Below are positions 1 through 7,132 of a stretch of 17,794 nt of DNA, one piece after another. The notes under the pieces are model-generated. The model was not told the origin of the DNA. It searched no databases and was given only the letters and a program-made list of their open reading frames with translations. Origin of the DNA: an uncultured Methylococcaceae bacterium (GTDB taxonomy: Bacteria; Pseudomonadota; Gammaproteobacteria; Methylococcales; Methylomonadaceae); NCBI GenBank assembly GCA_913009515.1, contig CAJVYO010000008.1, positions 1 through 17,794 on the forward strand, written 5' to 3'. The stretch's first letter is position 1. Every line of letters starts with the position of its first letter. A program made the translations under genes and the position numbers.

Positions 1-336
1 TTCCGTAATACTTATTTTATACAGCTTAGGGTCAAGTTGCTGCATCCAAATCAAATTCTCTTCTGCTGTTAAACTTGATTTAACACCCGATAAATGTCCA
101 ACATACAACATATTAGCGTAATATTCAGCTTGAATATTCTCTATTCCTTGACCTTGCCATAATAATTCACCTTCAAAAGCGTCATTTAAACCACATAAAA
201 TACGTAATAAAGTCGTTTTACCACTGCCATTTTGACCTTCAATTTGTACTACTTCCCCAGCATTAATCGTAAAATTTAACTGACTAAATAATATACGATC
301 ATCACGTTCACAATATAGATTTTTTGCCTCAAGCAT
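1..336 (-). CDS. ccmA: Cytochrome c biogenesis ATP-binding protein CcmA (haem exporter ATPase), partial
   Basis: The first 112 codons of an ABC-transporter ATPase; the 3' end lies beyond the left edge of the window. The N-terminus (MLEAKNLYCERDD...LFSQLNF) is the pattern I know from enterobacterial CcmA (MLEARELLCERDER), and a Walker A motif GQNGSGKTT is at residues 34-42. The Walker B and ABC signature parts are outside the window. CcmA is the cytoplasmic ATPase of the CcmABCD complex, which handles haem delivery to CcmE for cytochrome c maturation. A weak AAAGAG ribosome-binding site lies about 11 bases before the ATG. The gene follows a strong terminator and a 17-bp inverted repeat, so it probably has its own promoter. 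The neighbourhood of very haem-rich cytochrome genes fits the role, since all of them need this pathway. Confidence 0.86.
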   Translation of the reverse strand, partial: MLEAKNLYCERDDRILFSQLNFTINAGEVVQIEGQNGSGKTTLLRILCGLNDAFEGELLWQGQGIENIQAEYYANMLYVGHLSGVKSSLTAEENLIWMQQLDPKLYKISITE

Positions 337-354
337 TTAGCGGGTACTCTTTAA

Positions 355-400
355 TTTTTAAACTATTCTGCCTCTATTTTAACGCAGAATAGTTTAAAAA
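355..400. repeat. Perfect 17-bp inverted repeat upstream of ccmA
   Basis: Left arm 355-371 and right arm 384-400 are exact reverse complements (core AAACTATTCTGC / GCAGAATAGTTT) around a 12-base AT-rich loop. It lies between the terminator of the pentahaem gene and the ccmA start codon, about 19 bases upstream of that start. It could be a second terminator, an operator for a dimeric regulator, or a 5' leader hairpin of ccmA. The arms end in T or A tracts on both sides, so a bidirectional terminator is possible. Confidence 0.6.
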
Positions 401-420
401 TTTAATAATCCAATGACCAA

Positions 421-464
421 TAAAAAAATAGCCTCACACTATCAACCAATGATAATGTGAGGCT
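421..464 (-). terminator. Rho-independent terminator of the pentahaem cytochrome gene
   Basis: Arms 430-443 (AGCCTCACACTATC) and 451-464 (GATAATGTGAGGCT) pair over 14 bases with one G-T, around a 7-base loop. In the minus-strand direction the stem is followed by a T-rich run, the complement of the A-run at 422-429. It lies just after the stop codon at 482, so it ends that transcript and insulates ccmA. Confidence 0.85.
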
Positions 465-481
465 GTAAAAATATAATTAAA

Positions 482-3067
482 TTACGGTGTCACAATAAAA
501 TCATGAGTCGTTATCACCGTTGTTTTTGCATTAGACGCATTATAAAGACGCTTGAAGTCTGTCACTTCTTTAGAGCTGTCTTTAAATAAATCTTGAGCAA
601 AACCATACGCTAAGGTCTGATAAACTAATTCGGTCGTGACCGTATAGCTATCTGCTGCTAAGCCTGATAATTGATAACGAATGTCATCACTTCCACCAAT
701 AAAGTTACTATCAGTAAAAGCGGCACCTGCAACTTTTACATCACTTGGTGCGGTTTGCTTATTAAAACCATTCGGTAATATACGATTATCTTTAATATAG
801 TCACTTGCGCGTAATAATGTATAAGTCACATCATTTTTATAATCCATCATAATCGCTTCATAGACTTGCACTTGGTCGGCCGATGTAATCACCTCATAAT
901 GTGGCTCAAATAAACTTTGATCAACATCTGAATCGACACCTTCAATACTACCATTTGCATTAACCTTACCTGATTCAAATACTACTGCACCCGAACTATC
1001 TTTCACCGTAACATGCAAAATCGCACGACGTGAAGGGTAAGCAGATGGTAATTTATGTCCCGTTTGACTGTTAATACGTAAATTAAACGCTAACTGACCT
1101 GCAGATTGACTAGAACTTAATACCTCAATATTAGCCGATTGTGATAACAGGTTCTCAGTCGCTGCAATAATTTTAGAGAAATCCGTCGCTATCACGCCAA
1201 GTTCCTCTTTATTATTGCTTAACATATCTAACATAAACTTATTACCACCAACAAAGACATGCTCAGCAAAGTCATCTCTCGGCTCTATCCACATAGGACG
1301 TGTTGAAATAGATACGCCATCAGTTCGTGCCATATGACATTGCTGACAACTAGTCGTTGCAGCATAATCACTCGCCAACCATTCGCTATACGGCATTTGC
1401 TCTGGAAATTCAGATTCTGGTGTACTACTTAATACATTACCATCATCATCGGTAAATGGTGTTTTTAAATTATGACACGTCGCACATAGCTCTGATTTTT
1501 TAACATGCGGGCTGTATTCAGGTGTATAACCTGTATTCATAATCATAGGGTTAGCAAAGATATTATCATACGGCCCATAGATTTTTTTCTGATTATTAAG
1601 TGGATAATGTCCAGACATTCCATCTAAAGTACCTAGTATTTGATTATCTTCAATTTGATGGCATAACGTACAACTCACGCCATCCATTGCTTCATCATGA
1701 TAGGCATTATTAGCGTTAGTAAAACCATTATCTAAAATTTCAATCGGTGCATTATCTTGATGTGCTTCAAAATTAGCCATCGGTGCATGACAACGAGAAC
1801 ATTTATCATTAATCGTGCCCGCTAAAGAAGGGGTACGATTTAATTCGGTACGCACTTTCGCTTTCCATAAAGGATCACGAGTTGCATTCGCCATCATCGT
1901 TGATTTCCATGCATTTACAATCGATACGTCTTTCCCCGTATTATCAGTTAAACCATCATGACACATTGCACAATTAGCAGAACCTGAAAAATGATTTGAG
2001 GTAAAACTAGGGTTACCCGTTGAACCAACAGGAATAGTACTCGTTAAAGTTAAAACACTAAACGTATCGCTAACATCACCAATAGTTAATGTTGCATTGC
2101 TAATCGTTGCCTCATTTACACTGGAATTTAAACGAAGCTGCACACTATCACCTTCATTAACTAAACCTGAAGTATTGCTAAAAGCACCACCATTAATTGC
2201 ATAATCACCGTCTACAATACTTATTGGTGTTGCAGTATTAATACCTGAAATCGTAATGCTATTAGAGCTTATTAGTGTATTGACCGCTACATCTACTTGA
2301 TCAGTAAAACTAAACGCATTCGGCGTGGTATCAGGAACAGGGGTTGGGTCTGCTAAGGTTGTGATATTAAATGTAGCACTAACGCCACCAACCGTTAAAG
2401 TTGCTAAGCTTGTACTTAAATAATTAGCCGAACTGAGTGTTCGTACTAAAACAGGCTGATTATTTAAGACAGTATTATTACTGGCAGTAAAACTAACACC
2501 ATTATCTAAAGAATACTCACCGCCTGAAATACTAATAGCCGTTGCTGTATTAATACCTGTAATCATAACGCTATTCGCATTTATCCAGCTATTTAATGCT
2601 ACCTCGCTTTGAGCGGTAAAACTAAATCCATTTGGCGTAGTATCTGCAACGGGTGTTGGATCTGCTAAGGTCGTTAAAGAAAAAACATCACTCACTCCAC
2701 CCACATTTAATGTCGCACTTGTAGAGCTAAGATAATTACTTGAGCTTAACGCACGCACTAGCACTATTTGGTTATTAAGCACGGTATCACTTGCACTACT
2801 AAAACTTGCCCCATTATCTAAGGAGTATTCACCCCCTGAAATGCTAATAGCTGTTGCCGTATTAATCCCACTAATCGTAATGGTATTGGCATTAATTAAG
2901 CTATCCAATGCAACATTTGTTTGGTCAATAAAACTAAATTGGCTAGGAACAGTGTCGGTTTTATTTTTACCACCTTTTCCACCTCCCTTGGCTGCACTTG
3001 CTTCATAAGCAAATAACAGCGTACTGGACAATATTGCCCAATAAAATAAAGATTGCTTGTTTCTCAT
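482..3067 (-). CDS. Secreted pentahaem cytochrome c with three tandem beta-rich repeat domains
   Basis: An 861-residue exported protein. The signal peptide covers residues 1-25 (cleavage near EASA|AK), followed by a Gly/Lys-rich linker (AKGGGKGGKNK). Residues 42-145, 146-249 and 250-346 are three tandem copies of a roughly 104-residue Ser/Thr/Gly-rich beta domain of Ig-like character. Copies 1 and 2 are about 70% identical by eye; copy 3 is more diverged. Five CxxCH haem motifs follow at 366, 423, 466, 528 and 574. The C-terminal 250 residues carry no haem and begin with a GHKLPSAYPSRR stretch that I associate with a family of secreted multihaem proteins. An AAGGTA ribosome-binding site precedes the ATG. 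The gene has its own terminator and a 170-bp upstream gap, so it is probably transcribed separately from the large cluster. It is likely periplasmic, surface-located or secreted; the repeats may be spacers or adhesion modules. The redox partner is unknown. Confidence 0.85.
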   Translation of the reverse strand: MRNKQSLFYWAILSSTLLFAYEASAAKGGGKGGKNKTDTVPSQFSFIDQTNVALDSLINANTITISGINTATAISISGGEYSLDNGASFSSASDTVLNNQIVLVRALSSSNYLSSTSATLNVGGVSDVFSLTTLADPTPVADTTPNGFSFTAQSEVALNSWINANSVMITGINTATAISISGGEYSLDNGVSFTASNNTVLNNQPVLVRTLSSANYLSTSLATLTVGGVSATFNITTLADPTPVPDTTPNAFSFTDQVDVAVNTLISSNSITISGINTATPISIVDGDYAINGGAFSNTSGLVNEGDSVQLRLNSSVNEATISNATLTIGDVSDTFSVLTLTSTIPVGSTGNPSFTSNHFSGSANCAMCHDGLTDNTGKDVSIVNAWKSTMMANATRDPLWKAKVRTELNRTPSLAGTINDKCSRCHAPMANFEAHQDNAPIEILDNGFTNANNAYHDEAMDGVSCTLCHQIEDNQILGTLDGMSGHYPLNNQKKIYGPYDNIFANPMIMNTGYTPEYSPHVKKSELCATCHNLKTPFTDDDGNVLSSTPESEFPEQMPYSEWLASDYAATTSCQQCHMARTDGVSISTRPMWIEPRDDFAEHVFVGGNKFMLDMLSNNKEELGVIATDFSKIIAATENLLSQSANIEVLSSSQSAGQLAFNLRINSQTGHKLPSAYPSRRAILHVTVKDSSGAVVFESGKVNANGSIEGVDSDVDQSLFEPHYEVITSADQVQVYEAIMMDYKNDVTYTLLRASDYIKDNRILPNGFNKQTAPSDVKVAGAAFTDSNFIGGSDDIRYQLSGLAADSYTVTTELVYQTLAYGFAQDLFKDSSKEVTDFKRLYNASNAKTTVITTHDFIVTP
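2030..2944 (-). repeat. Three tandem about 312-bp coding repeats (beta-domain units)
   Basis: DNA encoding residues 42-346 of the pentahaem protein: unit 1 at 2633-2944, unit 2 at 2321-2632, unit 3 at 2030-2320. Units 1 and 2 share the identical peptide INTATAISISGGEYSLDNG and the linker ADPTPV-x-DTTP. Unit 3 keeps SGINTATPISI but has lost the length and sequence of the second half. This is a recent tandem duplication within a gene, prone to copy-number change and to misassembly. Confidence 0.85.
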
Positions 3068-3237
3068 ACTTTTGTACCTTAATAAATTAGTTAATAATTA
3101 TATTATTATTTACAACAAGCAATTTGCATTCCATTATTATTTTATAGCCCCATCAATTAAGATAAGAAAACGTGTTAATTAAACTATGTTAGCCCAGCTA
3201 TTAAGATAAAGTACAGATACATACAATCAGCCTTAAT

Positions 3238-3504
3238 TTAAGACAAATCATCTAGCCATTCATTTAATTGTTCAGCATTATCAAGTTGGTAACGTGTCAT
3301 GACCCGCTTTGGTAAAGGCCAAAAATCAATAATATCTTCTGTAAATTCATGTACCGTTGTTTTGTATTTTATCAATATATTCACCGCATCAACAGCATGT
3401 TGCTTACCTAACTCATCATGATTCTGTAAATCTGATAAAACTAACGAATTTGCTGCTTTTTTTTCAAATAATTGTGCAATATTATCTCTCACCAATGAAA
3501 ACAT
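3238..3504 (-). CDS. Small hypothetical protein, 88 residues
   Basis: I do not recognise a family. The protein is soluble-looking, has no signal peptide and no cysteine, and is mostly helical in character with an acidic C-terminus (NEWLDDLS). The start is supported by a strong ribosome-binding site (GGAGAAAGG, 3 bases before the ATG), so it is very likely a real gene. It sits alone between the terminator of the large cytochrome operon and the pentahaem cytochrome gene, all on one strand. An AT-rich dyad (ATGAT-TTTT-ATCAT) lies about 30 bases upstream of its start. No clear terminator follows it before the next gene, so some co-transcription with the pentahaem gene is possible. Being cytoplasmic by sequence, it is not itself part of the electron path. 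Confidence 0.7.
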   Translation of the reverse strand: MFSLVRDNIAQLFEKKAANSLVLSDLQNHDELGKQHAVDAVNILIKYKTTVHEFTEDIIDFWPLPKRVMTRYQLDNAEQLNEWLDDLS

Positions 3505-3606
3505 ATCCTTTCTCCATAAAAATTATTCATATGATTTTTATCATTAATAATTAACAATAAAATCAAATCTCAACTTTTATTTTAAAGCATAAGCTCTCTT
3601 TTTAGT

Positions 3607-3652
3607 AAAAAAATAAGTCATATGACCTATTTTAAATTATTTTATAGGTCAT
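3607..3652 (-). terminator. Terminator region at the end of the multihaem operon, with two alternative hairpins
   Basis: A 24-bp near-perfect palindrome at 3610-3633 (core GTCATATGAC) gives a minus-strand hairpin that runs into a T7 tract (A-run 3607-3613), the form of an intrinsic terminator. A second hairpin can form instead from 3644-3652 (ATAGGTCAT) pairing with 3622-3630 (ATGACCTAT). It starts 28 bases beyond the stop codon at 3680, so it most likely ends the 10-kb operon transcript. Confidence 0.65.
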
Positions 3653-3679
3653 TTAACCTGTTTTATATAATTTAAACAA

Positions 3680-6343
3680 TTACTGCAAATAATCTATCCC
3701 AATATCACGCACCTTATTCTTATGATGATAATATTTATATTTAGGTAAGCTTTCCAGTGCATGACAATCCACACAGAACGTACCTTTAACCCCTTTATGC
3801 CGTAAAAAACTATCTACTACATTTCCTTCGCTATTTTCTTGCTTTTTAAAATCTAACACTGGATAGCTTTTTTCTATGGCCTGAGCCACAGTCAAAGGCT
3901 TCCAAGTGTGTGGCTCATGACAAGTAATACATGCAATCCCACCTATTGGAGTAATTTTTTCCTGCTCTAAGCCAAGCAAAGGCATTAACTTTTCATCTGA
4001 ACGCAGTACCATATCTTGATATGGATGACCATAATCAATAATTTCTTTATCCTTAGCAATCCCCTCTTTTTGGTGGCAATTCAAACATAACTCGTCACGC
4101 TTAAATCCCGGTGCTGTCTTATCTCTTTCTTGCTTATCAACGCTAATAACTGAGCTTAAAAATTGCTGTTTTGCTTCACCACGATGTAGGCTATGACAGC
4201 TACCACAAACACCAGAATGTAGCGGTTTTTCTTCCTGCTGATTTTCTGAATCTTTCGCTGTAACACGTAAATCATGATCTGTCCCAACTAAACGCTGCTT
4301 TCCCTCATGACAATTTTCACACAACTCACCATTTTGATGTTGCTCAAGCAACACGGGTGTATTAGGTTCTCCATCATGAATAGAGTGGCAACTTAAACAG
4401 CCTATTTTTTTAACCATTTTTCCCGCTATTTTAACCGATTCATCTAACTCAAGATTCATAGGATGAATCCCTTTTTTCATTGCTTCTTTATCGTCTTTCG
4501 CGTGTTGACGCTGATGACAGCCAATACATAATTCTTCTGCGTCTTGAATTTTATCTGGATATAACGCTGTTTCTAAAGTCCCTTTATGTACACTATGGCA
4601 ACTTTGGCATTGTACACTTGCTACTTTCTTACCTCGAATCTCTACAGGCTCTTCTAATTCTACATCTACGGGATGCACACCTGCTTTACGAGCTGCCTTT
4701 GCATCTTTAGGTGCTTGACGCTTATGACAGCTTGCACATAACACGCCACTTTTATCTGTTTCTGTTAACAAATTCTCAGTTTTACCTTGGTGTATTTGAT
4801 GACATGATTGGCAAACTAAAGCATCATCTTTCCCCAAAACAGCACCATTCGCTAATAATCCTTTAGGCAACCCCTTTTGTAAATGTGGATCTTCGGTTTC
4901 TAAATGCTGTATTTTTTTACCCTTTGGCTTATGCATTTTTGTACCCAAAGGATGATTAAGTCCATATATTTTCTCTAGCTCTCTTCCAGCACCTTTTGTG
5001 TTTTTTTCATGACAAGCTTCACATTGCTCACTACCATAATCCGTTCCCCGTAACCATGCGTTATGATTTTCACTGTATAACGTGGGCGGCTCTTGATTGT
5101 TATTATGGGGAGTGTGGCACGCTGTACAACTTAACTCTTGTTTATCGGTATGGGGATATAATTCAGGAATTTTATCCTTACGAGGCAATGCTTTATGCCG
5201 TGCGTTTTTTTCCTCATCTAAATCATAGACTGTAGGATGCTGATAATCATGTGGAATCGCCTGGCGTGAATCTAATACCGCACCATGATGACAGCTATAA
5301 CACATATCAAATGCAGCAACAGGCAAAATAGCCTGTTCATCGCGTAACGCTATATCACGACTACCATCTGCCCAACTTAAATGACATAAAACACAATTTT
5401 TACGTGAAATTTCCTGTTCTTTTTTAGGAAATGCTATTAACGCCTTATAATCCAATACTACTCGTGTAACCTGCTGTTCTTTTGCATCTAATATGTATAA
5501 ATAACCTGCTGAATCATATTGTATCGCTACAGGCGTCGTAAATTTTAAAGTTTCGCCATCTTTGTTAGCTAATAAACCTAAAAAACGCCCTTTTTGAAAA
5601 ATGCTAATCGTCCCTAAATAAACATCACTAATATATTGAAAATCTAAAAAATCAAACGTATTTGCATTCGGTCGATAAAAATTATGCGTAGAAAACTTGC
5701 CTGTTTGTGAATAATATTGCCCAGCCCGATCGAATACTTGTATACGTGCATTCAAAATATCAACAACATTCAAATACCCATCACGGTCTACTGCAATTTG
5801 AAAAGGGTATTGAAACTGAGCTTTCATTTCTCCACGCTCACCAATGCAATGCTTTTTAGTACCCGTTTTAATATCTAAATAACAAATACGATGCCAACGT
5901 CTATCCGCATAAATAATTTCATGTTCACGTACTAATAAAGCGACAGGTTCAGGTAATAAAGTCTGTTTTTCAGGGGCTGTTAAAATAATATTACGTAACC
6001 ACTCTCCCTGTAATGAATATTCTATAATCCGATGTTTCAGCGAATCTGCAACATATAATTTATCATTTAGTATTGATAACCCCATCGCCTTATAAAAATC
6101 TTGTTGGATGTTTTTACTCTTAATCTCACGCAGTTTTTTCCCCTCAGGTGAAAAGACAATAATACGAGAATTCATACCATCTAATACGTATAACTGCCGC
6201 ATGTTATCAAGTGCTAATCCGGTAGCTTGATTAAAATCTGCGTGGATAATATGTGTACCGACACTAATAGGAATTTGTTGTTGTACAGCCCAACTATTAG
6301 AAAAAATAAATAAAACAATAAAACTAAAAAACCATCGCATCAT
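3680..6343 (-). CDS. NHL beta-propeller fused to a 14-haem cytochrome c
   Basis: An 887-residue exported protein. The signal peptide ends near residue 19 (SNSWA|VQ). Residues about 30-305 form a six-bladed NHL-type propeller; blade signatures include LYVLDGMNSRIIVFSPEG near 51, LYVADSLKHRIIEYS near 96, LNVVDILNARIQVFDRAG near 191 and LYILDAKEQQVTRV near 282. Fourteen CxxCH motifs follow at 317, 348, 406, 441, 511, 536, 579, 606, 649, 675, 713, 753, 805 and 857. From 511 to about 804 they fall into repeating diheme units (CxSCHxxHxG...LCxxCH). The start codon overlaps the previous stop as ATGA, so translation is coupled. It is the last gene of the operon. The size, haem number and propeller suggest a terminal electron-transfer protein, perhaps surface-located, with the propeller as docking or protein-binding domain. 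The location is inferred, not shown. Confidence 0.9.
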   Translation of the reverse strand: MMRWFFSFIVLFIFSNSWAVQQQIPISVGTHIIHADFNQATGLALDNMRQLYVLDGMNSRIIVFSPEGKKLREIKSKNIQQDFYKAMGLSILNDKLYVADSLKHRIIEYSLQGEWLRNIILTAPEKQTLLPEPVALLVREHEIIYADRRWHRICYLDIKTGTKKHCIGERGEMKAQFQYPFQIAVDRDGYLNVVDILNARIQVFDRAGQYYSQTGKFSTHNFYRPNANTFDFLDFQYISDVYLGTISIFQKGRFLGLLANKDGETLKFTTPVAIQYDSAGYLYILDAKEQQVTRVVLDYKALIAFPKKEQEISRKNCVLCHLSWADGSRDIALRDEQAILPVAAFDMCYSCHHGAVLDSRQAIPHDYQHPTVYDLDEEKNARHKALPRKDKIPELYPHTDKQELSCTACHTPHNNNQEPPTLYSENHNAWLRGTDYGSEQCEACHEKNTKGAGRELEKIYGLNHPLGTKMHKPKGKKIQHLETEDPHLQKGLPKGLLANGAVLGKDDALVCQSCHQIHQGKTENLLTETDKSGVLCASCHKRQAPKDAKAARKAGVHPVDVELEEPVEIRGKKVASVQCQSCHSVHKGTLETALYPDKIQDAEELCIGCHQRQHAKDDKEAMKKGIHPMNLELDESVKIAGKMVKKIGCLSCHSIHDGEPNTPVLLEQHQNGELCENCHEGKQRLVGTDHDLRVTAKDSENQQEEKPLHSGVCGSCHSLHRGEAKQQFLSSVISVDKQERDKTAPGFKRDELCLNCHQKEGIAKDKEIIDYGHPYQDMVLRSDEKLMPLLGLEQEKITPIGGIACITCHEPHTWKPLTVAQAIEKSYPVLDFKKQENSEGNVVDSFLRHKGVKGTFCVDCHALESLPKYKYYHHKNKVRDIGIDYLQ
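3932..4813 (-). repeat. Tandem diheme modules inside the 14-haem protein
   Basis: Residues 511-578, 579-648, 649-712 and 713-804 begin with CQSCHQIH, CQSCHSVH, CLSCHSIH and CGSCHSLH, and each carries a second motif 25-40 residues later (CASCH, CIGCH, CENCH, CLNCH). Units 1 and 2 also share a HPVDVELEEPVEIRGK / HPMNLELDESVKIAGK linker. A fifth half-unit starts with CITCHEPH at 805. This indicates growth of the haem chain by internal duplication. Confidence 0.8.
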
Positions 6344-7131
6344 CGTAAAATGCTCATAATACGAATACGTTGTTGTTTATCTTTATAACGTGAAAAAAAC
6401 TGCGTAATAATATTATTTTGAATTTTTTCAATTTGATAAGCGGTTGCTCCTAACCCCTCTAAATCAAGAAAATTTTTCTGCTTATCATGACACTCTTGAC
6501 ATTCAGGTCCTTCTTTCTTTAAAGGGGCATGAAGTAACGCTCGATGCTGAGATTTTTCGTCTAATGTACCTTGCTCCCATAATCGCGTGGTTTCCTTAGC
6601 AAAAACACTTTGTTTACGCAAAACCACAGATTCTTTTTGATAAAAAGGCGTTATTTTATAAAAAGAATGTAAGGATTTAGTCCGTTCTTCAGGCTTTTCT
6701 TCTGGTTCAGCAATTTGTCTAAATAATTTTTGTTTCGCCTGCAAAGGCTTACCATCACGAACATCTTCCCAGCGATAACTTAACTTAACCGTTTCAGGTC
6801 TAAAATGGCAGGTTTCACACGCAATAAATTTGGTATGCATATTCATAAAGGTACGCGTTCTATCGCTTTTAGTATGCGGGGGCGATAAATGACAACCGGT
6901 ACAAATACTATGTTCTAAAGAAGCATTCATTTGTCCACGCTTATGAAAAGGCGGGACAACCAATTCCTCATGTACCTTTATTGGCTTATATTTCTCGATT
7001 TTTTGTTTAGATTTTTGAATTTGTTCTGCATTCAAAACAGTCTTATTTAATATCTGTAAATATAAACCTTCAGCAAAAATTGAACTACTTATCGTAGAAA
7101 GTATTAACACTATCATCATTCGAAAATACAT
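6340..7131 (-). CDS. Trihaem periplasmic cytochrome c
   Basis: An exported protein with only three CxxCH motifs (CTGCH, CETCH, CQECH; at 77, 105 and 211 from the chosen start) spread over about 263 residues. The haem-free middle section (about 116-210) is rich in Lys, Glu and Arg. The signal peptide runs to about SSSIFA|EG. I chose the ATG at 7131 because AAAGGTG sits 6 bases upstream and the gene then starts one base after the previous stop; an in-frame ATG at 7149 is the alternative, overlapping the upstream gene. The stop overlaps the next start as ATGA. Its position between the anchored octahaem protein and the 14-haem protein suggests an assembly, scaffold or small carrier role in the same complex. 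I do not recognise a named family. Confidence 0.82.
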   Translation of the reverse strand: MYFRMMIVLILSTISSSIFAEGLYLQILNKTVLNAEQIQKSKQKIEKYKPIKVHEELVVPPFHKRGQMNASLEHSICTGCHLSPPHTKSDRTRTFMNMHTKFIACETCHFRPETVKLSYRWEDVRDGKPLQAKQKLFRQIAEPEEKPEERTKSLHSFYKITPFYQKESVVLRKQSVFAKETTRLWEQGTLDEKSQHRALLHAPLKKEGPECQECHDKQKNFLDLEGLGATAYQIEKIQNNIITQFFSRYKDKQQRIRIMSILR

Positions 7132-7132
7132 A

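Noticed and set aside
2030..2944. Mobile element or assembly artefact as the source of the 312-bp repeats
   Set aside because: The units are in frame, diverged from each other and encode a coherent beta domain, so internal gene duplication explains them.
3357..3554. Plus-strand open frame over the 88-residue gene
   Set aside because: The minus-strand gene has a strong ribosome-binding site; this frame has none and encodes no recognisable protein.
4480..5235. Plus-strand open frames opposite the 14-haem gene
   Set aside because: They are shadows of repeated CxxCH codons on the other strand, with His/Tyr/Leu-rich nonsense translations.
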